NCBI RefSeq assembly: GCF_023168165.1 | Contig: NZ_BQYJ01000003.1 | Coordinates: 1-64,000, forward strand | Direction of reading: 5' to 3' | Source of the DNA: Niallia sp. NCCP-28 | Lineage (GTDB): Bacteria > Bacillota > Bacilli > Bacillales > Cytobacillaceae | Length of the DNA: 64,000 nucleotides | Shown: positions 42,084-51,830 of the stretch, in pieces | How the letters are laid out: each line of letters opens with the position of its first letter | How positions within the stretch are numbered: the stretch's first letter is position 1 | The notes under the pieces: model-generated | Told to the model about the DNA's origin: nothing | What the model saw: only the letters and a program-made list of their open reading frames with translations | Database searches by the model: none | Translations under genes and position numbers: made by a program

Positions 42084-42998
42084 ATGGAAGGAATATTGCC
42101 TTTATGGAAACCAAAAGGAATGACATCACATGATTGTGTATTTAAGCTGCGCAAAATACTACATATGAAAAGAATAGGCCATACAGGTACATTAGATCCG
42201 GATGTGGACGGAGTGCTGCCTATTTGTTTAGGAAGAGCAACAAAAGTAGCAGAATACATTACTGATGCAGGCAAAACATATGAAGGAGAAGTGACTATTG
42301 GCTTTTCTACTACAACTGAAGATGCTTCAGGGGAAATTGCAAATCAAAAAAAGGTCACCCAAACAATTACAAGAGCAATGGTGGAAGATGTTCTAAAAAC
42401 ATTGACAGGTCTTATTAAGCAAACACCTCCTATGTATTCTGCCGTAAAAGTAAATGGGAAAAAACTGTATGAATATGCAAGACAAGGTATAGAAGTTGAA
42501 CGGCCAACACGTGAAGTCACCATTTATTCATTAAATTTATTGGACGATTGGGAAGAACTTAGGGGAGAAACGGTTTCTTTTCGATTTATTGTCGATTGCA
42601 GCAAAGGGACATATATTCGAACACTAGCTGTGATGATAGGAGAAATGCTGGGATATCCTGCTCATATGTCTAAGCTTACGAGAACACGATCAGCAACAAT
42701 GACGAAAAAGGACTGTCTCACCATAGAAGAAGTAGCAGAAAAACAACAGAATGGGACAATCGAGAAGTATTTGCGACCATTAGAGGATGCTTTATGTGAT
42801 TTGCCGAAATTTCAAATAAATGATACATTAGCTATGAAAGTGCGAAATGGCATGGTACTTGAGATGCCATCTGATTTAAAGGGAGTAGGAGATCTGATTG
42901 TCATGGAGTCTGAAGAAGGAGAAGCATTGGCTATCTATGTGCATCATCCTACAAAGGCAGGAAAAATCAAACCAAGCAAAATTTTAAAAGTGCTTTGA
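42084..42998 (+). CDS. truB: tRNA pseudouridine(55) synthase TruB
   Basis: Makes pseudouridine 55 in tRNA. The active-site motif GHTGTLDPDVDGVLPICLG holds the catalytic Asp (about residue 39). Later segments KQTPPMYSAVKVNGKKLYEYAR and CSKGTYIRTLA are typical. Length 304 aa. AAAGGAG precedes the ATG. Confidence 0.96.
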   Translation: MEGILPLWKPKGMTSHDCVFKLRKILHMKRIGHTGTLDPDVDGVLPICLGRATKVAEYITDAGKTYEGEVTIGFSTTTEDASGEIANQKKVTQTITRAMVEDVLKTLTGLIKQTPPMYSAVKVNGKKLYEYARQGIEVERPTREVTIYSLNLLDDWEELRGETVSFRFIVDCSKGTYIRTLAVMIGEMLGYPAHMSKLTRTRSATMTKKDCLTIEEVAEKQQNGTIEKYLRPLEDALCDLPKFQINDTLAMKVRNGMVLEMPSDLKGVGDLIVMESEEGEALAIYVHHPTKAGKIKPSKILKVL

Positions 42999-43106
42999 TT
43001 ATCTTTATTTCATTGGCAAACAGAACCTCGCCGATTGAAGTTTCAAGAAAAGAATACATTAGTCGGTATAAATATAATTATATAGCTAGAAAAGGTGAGT
43101 AGTGTA

Positions 43107-44045
43107 GTGGAAGTTGTGAGAATTAATAACCCTGAAAACTTTAAAAATAATAATTTTCCGTCATTAGTCATGGCATTAGGTTATTTTGATGGTGTTCATT
43201 TAGGACATCAGAAAGTAATTGGAAAAGCAAAAGAAATTGCAGAGAAAAAAGGATGGAAAAGCGGCGTAATGACATTTGCGCCTCATCCTTCTGAGGTGTT
43301 AGGTGATGCCAAGCCCATTGCTCTGTTAACTTCTTATCAAACAAAAATAGAACAAATGGAAAAACTCGGCATTGATTATATTTTTATTATTCATTTTACA
43401 AAAGACTTTGCGAACCTTCTTCCACAACAATTTGTTGACCAGTGTTTAATTAACTTAAATGTTCAGCATGTAGTAGCAGGATTTGATTACACATATGGAA
43501 AAATGGCTAAAGGCACTGCGGAAACATTAAAGGAGCAGTCACGGAATGCTTTTGAGACGACCATAATAAAAAAAGAAACATATCATGGAGAAAAAGTCAG
43601 TTCTACTCTCATTCGCACGTATATTCAAAAAGGAGAAATGGATAAAGTCCCTTCTCTTTTAGGACGATTTTATATTAGTGAGGGCATTGTCATCCATGGC
43701 GATAAAAGAGGAAGAACGATTGGATTTCCGACTGCTAATATTGAAAGTGATTCAAACCTGCTTTTGCCGCCTCAGGGTGTGTATGCAGTGAAAGTTAAAG
43801 TAGGAAATGTATGGCATAATGGGGTATGTAATGTAGGAACGAAACCTACTTTTAAAAAGGATAATAAAAGACAATCGATAGAAGTTCATATCTTTGATTT
43901 TAAGGGAGAAATATATGGAGAAAAAGTCGTTGTAGAGTGGCATATCCGCTTAAGAAGTGAACAGAAATTTGCAGGAATTGAAGAATTGGTGAATCAAATT
44001 CAAAAAGATAAACAACAAGCGCTTGAGTACTTCCATAAAAAATAA
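43107..44045 (+). CDS. ribF: Bifunctional riboflavin kinase/FAD synthetase
   Basis: Converts riboflavin to FMN and FAD (RibC/RibF). The N-terminal FAD synthetase has ALGYFDGVHLGHQKVI and TFAPHPSEVL; the C-terminal flavokinase has GIVIHGDKRGRTIGFPTANI and GVCNVGTKPTF. I chose the GTG at 43107, 8 nt after AAAGGTGA, because the GTG at 43095 lies inside that site. Product 312 aa. Confidence 0.94.
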   Translation: MEVVRINNPENFKNNNFPSLVMALGYFDGVHLGHQKVIGKAKEIAEKKGWKSGVMTFAPHPSEVLGDAKPIALLTSYQTKIEQMEKLGIDYIFIIHFTKDFANLLPQQFVDQCLINLNVQHVVAGFDYTYGKMAKGTAETLKEQSRNAFETTIIKKETYHGEKVSSTLIRTYIQKGEMDKVPSLLGRFYISEGIVIHGDKRGRTIGFPTANIESDSNLLLPPQGVYAVKVKVGNVWHNGVCNVGTKPTFKKDNKRQSIEVHIFDFKGEIYGEKVVVEWHIRLRSEQKFAGIEELVNQIQKDKQQALEYFHKK

Positions 44046-44254
44046 AGGCGTCAAGTTTAAGCTAAAAGCTTTTAGGAAATAATGCTTAAAAGAAAGAGAA
44101 AATGAAAGAAAAAGAATGTTTGGCTTGATTTTTTTTAAAAAAAAGGTTATTCTTATAAACGTACTAAAGACAACCATTGCTTGGCAAATCGATTCACCAA
44201 CGTTTTGCTCGGTAATTGGGGATTAGTGTAATAGGATATAGGAGGTGAAACAGG

Positions 44255-44524
44255 ATGGCAATCACTCAAGAACGTAAAAACGAACTTATCAATGAGTACA
44301 AAACGCATGAGAACGATACTGGATCTCCAGAAGTTCAAATCGCTGTCCTTACTGAGTCAATCAACAATTTGAATGATCATTTACGTACACATAAAAAAGA
44401 TCATCACTCACGTCGTGGTCTTTTGAAAATGGTAGGTAGACGTCGTAATCTACTAACATACCTACGTAATAAAGATGTTCAACGTTACCGTGTTTTAATT
44501 AACAAACTTGGTTTACGTAGATAG
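44255..44524 (+). CDS. rpsO: Ribosomal protein S15
   Basis: An 89-aa S15 protein with the hallmark [18 protein letters not shown] and [26 protein letters not shown] lies upstream. The 209-nt gap before it probably includes a leader for S15 autoregulation, but I could not fold a known S15 motif with confidence. Confidence 0.97.
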   Translation: MAITQERKNELINEYKTHENDTGSPEVQIAVLTESINNLNDHLRTHKKDHHSRRGLLKMVGRRRNLLTYLRNKDVQRYRVLINKLGLRR

Positions 44525-44527
44525 TTT

Positions 44528-44558
44528 AAAAAAGCGGGATACTTGTTCCCGCTTTTTT
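44528..44558 (+). terminator. Terminator after rpsO
   Basis: AAAAAAGCGGGA pairs with TCCCGCTTTTTT around a short loop. Confidence 0.9.
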
Positions 44559-44963
44559 ATTGTGCAAGAATAACATAATAAGGTATACATGTACAAATCA
44601 GCTAAAATAAATACTTGATACTTATATAATATACCCAACTTAAAGATTACATAACAATAGTTTTTAAGTAACACAAATTGTGTATACTATAAGAAAAGCG
44701 AAAGACGCCTGCACATCGCTGTACGTACTGGAAGAGCATCGACAGAGATAAAGAAAACACGAGGAGTGAAAGCGACTCGATTTTGTCTTATCGTAGAAGA
44801 AGATGATCTGAAGTACGATAGGCGATAGGCGGCTGCGCTTTCTACAGAAGCAAAATATATATATTGAAGGAATTTTCCCTTCAAAAAAAAGCAAGCAGGT
44901 TTAGGTAGTACTTTTTTAAAGCCAAAACCTCTAATAAGTGAATGAGTAGAGAGGGGTTTATGA
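44559..44963 (+). other. rpsO-pnp gap with structured leader
   Basis: About 400 nt without a credible gene. A -10 element TATACT (44683-44688) is followed by the structured leader described separately. A later hairpin TTGAAGG (44864-44870)/CCTTCAA (44878-44884) is followed by A residues, not T. Confidence 0.6.
44692..44850 (+). promoter_or_regulatory. Structured 5' leader of pnp
   Basis: The RNA can close with AGAAAAGCG (44692-44700) against CGCTTTCT (44836-44843). Internal stems include CTTATCGTA (44787-44795) with TACGATAGG (44814-44822), a GAGT/ACTC hairpin at 44764-44778, and GCC/GGC contacts near the base. It starts just downstream of the TATACT box, so it would be the 5' end of the pnp mRNA. 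Confidence 0.5.
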
Positions 44964-47084
44964 ATGGGACAAGAGAAACAGGTATATTCCATTGACTGGG
45001 CTGGCAGGAAGCTGACAGTCGAAATAGGTCAATTAGCGAAACAAGCAAATGGTGCAGTATTGGTAAGATACGGAGATTCTGCTGTATTAAGCACGGCAAC
45101 TGCATCGAAAGAGCCAAAAAATCTAGATTTTTTCCCGTTGACTGTGAACTATGAAGAAAGATTATATGCAGTTGGAAAAATTCCTGGTGGATTTATTAAA
45201 AGGGAAGGAAGACCAAGCGAACGCGCGATTTTAGCAAGTCGTCTAATCGATAGACCAATTCGCCCGCTATTTGCTGATGGTTTCCGCAATGAAGTGCAAG
45301 TAGTAAGCTTAGTAATGAGTGTGGATCAAGACTGTTCAACAGAAATGGCAGCAATGTTTGGATCATCTCTTGCATTGTCTGTATCCGATATACCGTTTGG
45401 AGGACCAATTGCAGGTGTATATGTTGGCCGCATTGATGGAGAATTTGTTATTAACCCAACAGTAGAACAAGCAGAAAAAAGCGATATTAATTTAGCAGTT
45501 GCAGGAACAAAAGATGCGATTAATATGGTAGAAGCTGGCGCCGATGAAGTACCGGAAGAAGTAATGCTGCAAGCTATTATGTTCGGACATGATGAAATTA
45601 AACGATTAATTGCTTTCCAAGAAAAAATTGTTGGAGAAATCGGCAAAGAAAAAATGAAAATTGTTCTGTATGAATTAGATCAGACAATTGAAGCAGATGT
45701 TCGCGCACTATGTGAAACAGAAATGCTTGATGCAATTCGTGTCCAAGAAAAGCATGCAAGAGAAGCGGCGATTAAAGCAGTCAAAGAATCTGTTATCGCA
45801 AAATATGAAGCAGAAGAAGTAAGCGAAGAAGAGTTAAAACAAGTGAAACAAATTTTAGATAAACTAGTGAAAAATGAAGTGCGCCGCTTAATTACAGAAG
45901 ATAAAGTAAGACCTGATGGACGTGGTTTGGAAGAAATTCGTCCACTATCTTCAGAAGTCCACTTACTGCCAAGAACACATGGATCAGGATTATTTACACG
46001 TGGACAAACCCAAGCACTAAGCATTTGTACATTAGGAGCATTAGGAGATGTACAAATCCTTGACGGGTTGGGCGTTGAAGAAGAAAAACGTTTTATGCAT
46101 CATTATAATTTTCCAAACTTTAGTGTGGGGGAAACAGGCCCAATGCGTGGACCTGGTCGTCGTGAAATTGGACATGGAGCACTTGGTGAAAGAGCATTAG
46201 AGCCAGTCATTCCATCAGAAAAAGACTTCCCGTATACAATTCGCCTGGTTTCAGAAGTATTGGAATCAAATGGTTCTACATCACAAGCAAGCATTTGTGC
46301 AAGTACTCTTGCGATGATGGATGCAGGAGTTCCAATTAAAGCACCGGTTGCAGGGATTGCGATGGGCTTAATTAAATCTGGAGAATTCTACAGTATTTTA
46401 ACAGACATTCAAGGAATGGAAGACCACTTGGGCGATATGGACTTTAAAGTAGCTGGAACTGCAAAAGGTGTAACAGCACTGCAAATGGATATTAAAATCG
46501 ATGGACTTTCTAGACAAATTCTTGAAGAAGCATTGCAGCAAGCAAAAATTGGCCGCATGCAAATTTTGGAATCTATGCTAAACACAATTAATACACCAAG
46601 AGAAGAATTATCTTCTTATGCACCAAAAATTCTGATGATGAGCATTAATCCAGATAAAATCCGTGATGTTATTGGACCAAGCGGTAAACAAATTAATAAA
46701 ATCATCGAAGAAACAGGTGTTAAAATCGACATCGAACAAGATGGAACAGTATTCATTTCATCTGTTGATGATGAAATGAATAAAAAAGCTCAACAAATTA
46801 TTGAAGATATTGTTCGTGAAGTGGTTGTAGGACAAATGTATCTTGGAAAAGTAAAGCGCATTGAAAAATTCGGTGCATTCGTAGAAATTTTTAATGGTAA
46901 AGATGGACTTGTCCATATTTCTGAACTTGCAGAAGAAAGAGTTGGAAAAGTAGAAGATGTGCTTGCTTTAGGCGATGAAATACTTGTAAAAGTAACAGAA
47001 ATTGATAAACAAGGCAGAGTAAACCTTTCCCGTAAAGCTGTTTTGCGTGAACAAAGAGAACAAGCAGAAAATGCCAAAAATTAA
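44964..47084 (+). CDS. pnp: Polynucleotide phosphorylase
   Basis: 3'-5' phosphorolytic exoribonuclease of 706 aa, part of mRNA decay and DNA-end processing. Two RNase PH domains ([40 protein letters not shown]) flank a helical linker, followed by KH ([17 protein letters not shown]) and S1 domains. GAGAGGGG precedes the ATG. The gene follows rpsO, an order widely conserved in bacteria. Confidence 0.97.
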   Translation: MGQEKQVYSIDWAGRKLTVEIGQLAKQANGAVLVRYGDSAVLSTATASKEPKNLDFFPLTVNYEERLYAVGKIPGGFIKREGRPSERAILASRLIDRPIRPLFADGFRNEVQVVSLVMSVDQDCSTEMAAMFGSSLALSVSDIPFGGPIAGVYVGRIDGEFVINPTVEQAEKSDINLAVAGTKDAINMVEAGADEVPEEVMLQAIMFGHDEIKRLIAFQEKIVGEIGKEKMKIVLYELDQTIEADVRALCETEMLDAIRVQEKHAREAAIKAVKESVIAKYEAEEVSEEELKQVKQILDKLVKNEVRRLITEDKVRPDGRGLEEIRPLSSEVHLLPRTHGSGLFTRGQTQALSICTLGALGDVQILDGLGVEEEKRFMHHYNFPNFSVGETGPMRGPGRREIGHGALGERALEPVIPSEKDFPYTIRLVSEVLESNGSTSQASICASTLAMMDAGVPIKAPVAGIAMGLIKSGEFYSILTDIQGMEDHLGDMDFKVAGTAKGVTALQMDIKIDGLSRQILEEALQQAKIGRMQILESMLNTINTPREELSSYAPKILMMSINPDKIRDVIGPSGKQINKIIEETGVKIDIEQDGTVFISSVDDEMNKKAQQIIEDIVREVVVGQMYLGKVKRIEKFGAFVEIFNGKDGLVHISELAEERVGKVEDVLALGDEILVKVTEIDKQGRVNLSRKAVLREQREQAENAKN

Positions 47085-47126
47085 GGCATCTCATGAGGCC
47101 GATAACAGCGAAGTTTTAAAAAAATA

Positions 47127-47208
47127 GGAGGCTGACTCAAAAAAGAATTATTCCTTGAACTAATTTTCTTGGAATTTAATTCTTTCTAAAAGAGTCAACC
47201 TTTTTTAT
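47127..47208 (+). terminator. Terminator after pnp
   Basis: An outer stem (TGACTC near 47133 with GAGTCA near 47192, plus GG/CC) encloses AAGAATTA...TTTAATTCTT pairing, and CCTTTTTT follows. Confidence 0.8.
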
Positions 47209-47366
47209 TTAGATTAAAATATGGGAAAAAATGTAAGGTTGCCCCGAGCTATTTATTCTAGTGTTTTTCATTTTAAAATTCCCTTATAAGATGGCGCTTT
47301 CTTCGCAAGATATGTTCTACCTTGTCCTTTTTAAACATAAAAATTTAAGAAGGAGGGGAAGGGAAA

Positions 47367-48323
47367 ATGAAAAAGGCTATTCCTTTAATAATGTTAATAC
47401 TAATATCATGGTTTATTGCAAATAATCCTTTATCTAATACATATGTAGCAAGTTTGAAAGAAGAAACAATGCTTGTTAGTGCAACTAAGGATCCTTTATA
47501 TGAAGAAATCCAAAAAAAAGCTAAAAAATATAATGTTGCTCCAGAAGATGCAAAAATAGATCCTGTCTGGAAAGCGATTCCTGGCATTAATGGACTGGAA
47601 GTGGATGTGGATGCATCCTATAAAAAAATGAAGAATTCTGGTGCTTTCAAAGAGAAAAACCTTGTATATAAACAGCTCAAACCATCTGTGCACCTAGAAG
47701 ATCTTCCACCATCTCCCATTTATAAAGGAAATCCAAATAAGCAGATGGTCAGCTTTATTATTAATGTGGCATGGGGTAATGAGTATTTGCCAGATATTCT
47801 TGCATCATTAAAAAAACATCATGTTAAAGCAAGCTTTTTTTTAGAAGGACGTTGGACAAAAAAAAATCCAGAACTTGCTAAAATGATTGTGGATGCAGGA
47901 CATGAAGTCGGAAATCATTCTTATTCCCATCCCGATATGAGCAAAATCGGAACAGCGCAAATAAACCAAGAGCTAAAGAAAACAAATGATGTGATAGAAG
48001 CAACAACTGGAAAAACAGTCAATTGGTTCGCACCGCCAAGCGGCAGTTATACAAATGAGGTTGTCAATATCGCAAGCCAGTATAATATGGGAACATTGAT
48101 GTGGTCTATTGATACAATTGATTGGAGAAAACCTTCGAAAGAGGAACTGATTAATCGGGTAGTGGAAAAAGTCCATAATGGAGCAATGATTTTAATGCAT
48201 CCAACACAGCCTACTACCAGTTCAATCGATCAATTAATAGAACAAATTCAAGCAAAAGGATATGAAATAAATACGGTGACAGAACTATTAAGCGAAGAAC
48301 GAAATGGCAAAGCGCTTAAGTAA
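47367..48323 (+). CDS. ylxY: YlxY-type polysaccharide deacetylase-like protein
   Basis: Sporulation-associated member of the NodB deacetylase family, 318 aa. There is an N-terminal signal/anchor helix (about 4-20) and a NodB domain from about residue 125. The second metal motif is present (HEVGNHSYSHPDM), and so are APPSGSY and MILMHP. The first motif, normally TFDDG, reads NVAWG here, so the catalytic Asp pair is missing. That is a known feature of the YlxY group and suggests a reduced or non-catalytic role. AAGGAGGGGA precedes the ATG. Confidence 0.88.
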   Translation: MKKAIPLIMLILISWFIANNPLSNTYVASLKEETMLVSATKDPLYEEIQKKAKKYNVAPEDAKIDPVWKAIPGINGLEVDVDASYKKMKNSGAFKEKNLVYKQLKPSVHLEDLPPSPIYKGNPNKQMVSFIINVAWGNEYLPDILASLKKHHVKASFFLEGRWTKKNPELAKMIVDAGHEVGNHSYSHPDMSKIGTAQINQELKKTNDVIEATTGKTVNWFAPPSGSYTNEVVNIASQYNMGTLMWSIDTIDWRKPSKEELINRVVEKVHNGAMILMHPTQPTTSSIDQLIEQIQAKGYEINTVTELLSEERNGKALK

Positions 48324-48669
48324 CTAGTAGATTTTATCCCTATGTAATGAAGATAAAAATCCCATATCAAAGATTAGTTTAGGAGAAATCTAGCTAGAAA
48401 AAATGCTGGCAAAATCCTGATATAAAAGAATATAGATTTATAGTTCTCGCGTTGAGTGGCAGCGCCTGTGTAACTATATCCTATCTTGTTGCTTTAAGGG
48501 CTTGAAATCAGCAAGGATGTGGAAAAACACTCCATATTAAAATTTCATTTTAGAAATTAATACAAAATCTCTGATATTGAAACAACTTTTTGGTAAAAAT
48601 AATAAGAATAAGATATACTAGCATTCGCATAAGCTAATTTAATTGGCGTTTAGAACAGGAGGAACCTAC
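48324..48669 (+). other. ylxY-mlpA gap
   Basis: No gene is seen in 346 nt. The promoter candidate for mlpA is listed separately; the remainder is AT-rich with no repeat I trust. Confidence 0.55.
48590..48619 (+). promoter_or_regulatory. Sigma-A-like promoter for mlpA
   Basis: TTGGTA (48590-48595) and TATACT (48614-48619) are separated by 18 nt, about 50 nt before the mlpA start. Confidence 0.55.
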
Positions 48670-49908
48670 TTGATTAAAAAGTATACTTGCCAAAATGGAG
48701 TACGCATTGTGTTAGAAAATATACCTACTGTGCGCTCTGTTGCTATTGGTGTATGGATTGGAACAGGTTCGCGTAAAGAGGACGAAACAAATAATGGTGT
48801 TTCGCACTTTTTAGAGCATATGTTTTTTAAGGGAACGAAAACAAGAAATGCTAGAGAAATTGCCGAGTCTTTTGATAGCATCGGCGGTCAAGTCAATGCG
48901 TTTACTTCAAAAGAATATACATGCTACTATGCAAAAGTGTTGGATGCCCATGCTCCGATGGCATTAGAAGTTCTTGCAGATATGTTTTTCAATTCTACTT
49001 TTGAAGAAAAAGAGTTGCAAAAAGAAAAAAATGTCGTGTATGAAGAAATAAAAATGTATGATGATACACCAGATGATATTGTGCATGATTTATTAAGTCA
49101 GGCTATTTATGAAAAACATCCGTTAGGCTATCCTATCTTAGGAACAGAAAAAACATTGGCTACTTTTAATGGAGATACGTTAAGAGAGTATATGTTTGAC
49201 TATTATACACCTGAAAATGTAGTAATTTCGATTGCTGGCAATATAGAAGAAACATTTATTAGCGAAGCAGAAAAATATTTTGGAAATTATGAGGCAGGAA
49301 AAAGAAAACAAGAACTGACGATTCCAACATTCCATGCCAATAATGTAGCGCGAAAAAAAGAAACAGAGCAGGCTCATCTATGCTTGGGCTTTAATGGATT
49401 GCCTGTTGGCCATAAGGATATGTATAGTTTAATTTCCTTAAATAATATTCTAGGGGGCAGCATGAGCTCTAGATTATTCCAAGATGTAAGAGAACAAAAA
49501 GGCCTTGCCTATTCGATTTTCTCTTACCATTCAGCTTTTCAAGACAGTGGAATTGTAACGATTTATGGTGGAACCGGGGCTAATCAATTGGATGAATTAT
49601 ATGAAACCATTCAGACCAGCCTTGCCACATTAAAACGTGAAGGAATAACGGAAAAAGAATTATACAACAGCAAAGAGCAGCTAAAAGGCAGCTTAATGCT
49701 GAGTTTGGAAAGCACCAACAGCCGCATGAGCAGAAATGGCAAAAATGAATTATTGTTAAGCAAACATCGCTCCTTGGATGAAATTGTTGAGCAAATTGAC
49801 CGTGTATCAAAAGATGATGTGAATAGCATGGCGCATCAAATATTTACAAATAAATTTTCTGTTTCCCTTATCAGTCCAGATGGCATTTTGCCAAAATCAC
49901 TGCAATAG
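48670..49908 (+). CDS. mlpA: M16-family zinc protease (MlpA/YmxG)
   Basis: Insulinase/processing-peptidase-like zinc protease of 412 aa. The inverted zinc motif HFLEH is at residues 46-50 and the downstream Glu ligand region reads NVVYEEIKMYDD. The C-terminal half has the LSLNNILGGSMSSRLFQDVREQKGLAYS signature (in two adjoining parts). The start is a TTG at 48670 with CAGGAGGAA upstream. In B. subtilis ymxH follows; here it is absent and dpaA comes next. Confidence 0.94.
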   Translation: MIKKYTCQNGVRIVLENIPTVRSVAIGVWIGTGSRKEDETNNGVSHFLEHMFFKGTKTRNAREIAESFDSIGGQVNAFTSKEYTCYYAKVLDAHAPMALEVLADMFFNSTFEEKELQKEKNVVYEEIKMYDDTPDDIVHDLLSQAIYEKHPLGYPILGTEKTLATFNGDTLREYMFDYYTPENVVISIAGNIEETFISEAEKYFGNYEAGKRKQELTIPTFHANNVARKKETEQAHLCLGFNGLPVGHKDMYSLISLNNILGGSMSSRLFQDVREQKGLAYSIFSYHSAFQDSGIVTIYGGTGANQLDELYETIQTSLATLKREGITEKELYNSKEQLKGSLMLSLESTNSRMSRNGKNELLLSKHRSLDEIVEQIDRVSKDDVNSMAHQIFTNKFSVSLISPDGILPKSLQ

Positions 49909-49945
49909 TTTTTATTGGATTTTTTCTGGAAAAATAAAAATTACG

Positions 49946-49998
49946 CAAAAACCGCAGTTTTTTTCTATTGTAATGATAGAAAAAAACTGCGGTTTTTG
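49946..49998 (+). terminator. Terminator after mlpA
   Basis: A perfect 23-bp stem (49946-49968 with 49976-49998) with A-run and T-run arms; it could act in both directions. Confidence 0.9.
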
Positions 49999-50026
49999 TT
50001 TTTGCGAGAAATTCAGGAAAGAAACT

Positions 50027-50055
50027 CACCGAATAACGAGTATTTACATAAGATG
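50027..50055 (+). promoter_or_regulatory. Sigma-K promoter for dpaAB
   Basis: CACC (50027-50030), then 16 nt, then CATAAGATG (50047-50055) fits the sigma-K pattern mACm-16-CATAnnnTA except for the last base. The spoVF (dpaAB) operon is known to be transcribed by sigma-K in the mother cell of B. subtilis. Confidence 0.65.
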
Positions 50056-50113
50056 TTGAAGTAATATGATTCATTGCAAGGAGGATTTTTATAAAAAAGA
50101 AGGTGAAATATTC

Positions 50114-51016
50114 ATGCTGACAGGGATGAAAATCGCTGTTATCGGCGGTGATGCGAGACAGCTCGAAATTGTCAGGAAACTAACAGAGCAAAATGCATTG
50201 CTTTCTTTAATAGGCTTTGAACAGCTAGATCACGCTTTTACAGGAGCTGCTAAAGAAAAAGTTGATGGAGTCGATTTTTCAAAGATTGATGCCATTATTA
50301 TACCTGTAAAAGGAACAACTCTTGACGGACAGGTAGATACCATTTTTTCAAATGAGGAAGTACATTTGACGGAAGAACTATTAAAAAAGACACCTCCTCA
50401 TTGCGTTGTTTATTCAGGAATTTCCAACGCTTATTTAAATAGTATTACTAAAAATGCTAACAGATCTTTAATCCAGTTGTTTCAAAGGGATGATGTTGCC
50501 ATATTGAATTCTATCCCAACAGTGGAAGGGACAATAATGATGGCCATTCAGCATACAGACACAACCATTCATGGTTCTAACATTATTGTATTAGGATTGG
50601 GGCGTGTAGGCATGAGTGTTGCACGCACATTCCATGCATTAGGAGCTAAAGTAAAGGTTGCAGCAAACACAAGTGAACATTTGGCCCGCATCACAGAAAT
50701 GGGCTTAACGCCGGTGCATTTAAATCATCTCAAAGAGGAAGTTGGCAACATTGATATTTGTATAAATACAATTCCTCATTTAGTTGTTACCTCTGCTGTA
50801 ATTGAAAAAATGCCCTTGCATACATTAATCATCGACCTTGCTTCCAAGCCGGGAGGAACGGATTTTCAATATGCAGAAAAAAGAGGAATTAAAGCTTTAT
50901 TAGCACCTAGCTTGCCTGGAATTGTTGCACCGAAAACCGCTGGGAACATTTTGGCAGATGTTTTGTCACAGTTATTACACGAGGAGCTGCAAAAGGGAAA
51001 GGAGCAGTCAGAATGA
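50114..51016 (+). CDS. dpaA: Dipicolinate synthase subunit A
   Basis: Catalyses, with DpaB, the oxidation step from the dihydrodipicolinate pathway to dipicolinic acid, which loads the spore core. It is a 300-aa NAD(P)-dependent protein; the Rossmann motif VLGLGRVGMSVARTF is near residue 157. The ATG at 50114 follows GAAGGTGA; the frame extends to 50066 without a better site. It overlaps dpaB by 4 nt. Confidence 0.95.
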   Translation: MLTGMKIAVIGGDARQLEIVRKLTEQNALLSLIGFEQLDHAFTGAAKEKVDGVDFSKIDAIIIPVKGTTLDGQVDTIFSNEEVHLTEELLKKTPPHCVVYSGISNAYLNSITKNANRSLIQLFQRDDVAILNSIPTVEGTIMMAIQHTDTTIHGSNIIVLGLGRVGMSVARTFHALGAKVKVAANTSEHLARITEMGLTPVHLNHLKEEVGNIDICINTIPHLVVTSAVIEKMPLHTLIIDLASKPGGTDFQYAEKRGIKALLAPSLPGIVAPKTAGNILADVLSQLLHEELQKGKEQSE

Positions 51017-51606
51017 GCTTAAAAGATAAAAGAATTGGATTTGGCATTTCCGCATCACATTGTACGTATGCAGAAGTATATCCACAAATAGAGAAATTAG
51101 TGAACCTTGGAGCAGATGTTGTTCCAGTTGTTACAGGAAATGTAAAAAGTACAAATACTCGTTTTGGCAAAGGATTTGAATGGATTGGAAAAATAGAGGA
51201 ATTAACTGGAAATCAAACCATTGACAGTATTGTTGCTGCGGAGCCGCTAGGACCTAAGATTCCTTTAGACTGCATGGTTATTGCTCCGCTTACAGGAAAT
51301 AGCATGAGCAAATTTGCCAATGCGATGACAGACAATGCCGTTTTAATGGCAGCAAAAGCTACATTGCGCAATCAAAAGCCGGTAGTATTAGGGATTTCTA
51401 CAAATGATGCTCTTGGTTTAAATGGGGTAAACTTAATGAGGCTAATGGCAACAAAAAATATTTATTTTATTCCATTTGGCCAAGATGATCCTGTGAAAAA
51501 ACCTAATTCTATGGTAGCAAGAATGGCGGCGCTTCCTGAAACGATTGAAGCAGCAATTGAAGGCAAACAAATTCAGCCAGTCATTATTGAAAAATATTTA
51601 GATTAA
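51013..51606 (+). CDS. dpaB: Dipicolinate synthase subunit B
   Basis: Flavoprotein-fold (UbiX/EpaD-like) subunit of dipicolinate synthase, 197 aa. Features: IGFGISASHCTYAEVYPQIE at the N-terminus, and PLTGNSMSKFANAMTDNAVLMAAK. Coupled to dpaA by a 4-nt overlap. Confidence 0.95.
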   Translation: MSLKDKRIGFGISASHCTYAEVYPQIEKLVNLGADVVPVVTGNVKSTNTRFGKGFEWIGKIEELTGNQTIDSIVAAEPLGPKIPLDCMVIAPLTGNSMSKFANAMTDNAVLMAAKATLRNQKPVVLGISTNDALGLNGVNLMRLMATKNIYFIPFGQDDPVKKPNSMVARMAALPETIEAAIEGKQIQPVIIEKYLD

Positions 51607-51734
51607 ATGATGGATAGCATTCCATTATTTTCAAGAAAAAGATGTTTGTCCATTAAAAAGGTTAGAGGTTATTGCGCTTCTGATCATCTTTTTGAAAGAA
51701 TCAGAAAAAAGATTCTGTTCATATGTGTGTAATA

Positions 51735-51783
51735 TGTTAAAATAAAGAATATTCATTGATGGCGGCGAGCTTGTCGCCGTCAT
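51735..51783 (+). promoter_or_regulatory. asd promoter and leader hairpin
   Basis: TGTTAAAAT (51735-51743) is an extended -10 element. Just downstream, TGGCGGCGA (51760-51768) pairs with TCGCCGTCA (51774-51782), a 9-bp GC-rich stem followed by TTATTGT. It could be a weak attenuator. Confidence 0.5.
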
Positions 51784-51830
51784 TATTGTATACTATAGAG
51801 AAATTTTCACCTTGGAAGGGGAGCCTTTAA

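Noticed and set aside
44864-44884. Terminator just before pnp
   Set aside because: The hairpin is followed by A residues on the plus strand, so it would not terminate pnp transcription; a minus-strand role is possible but no minus-strand gene is present.
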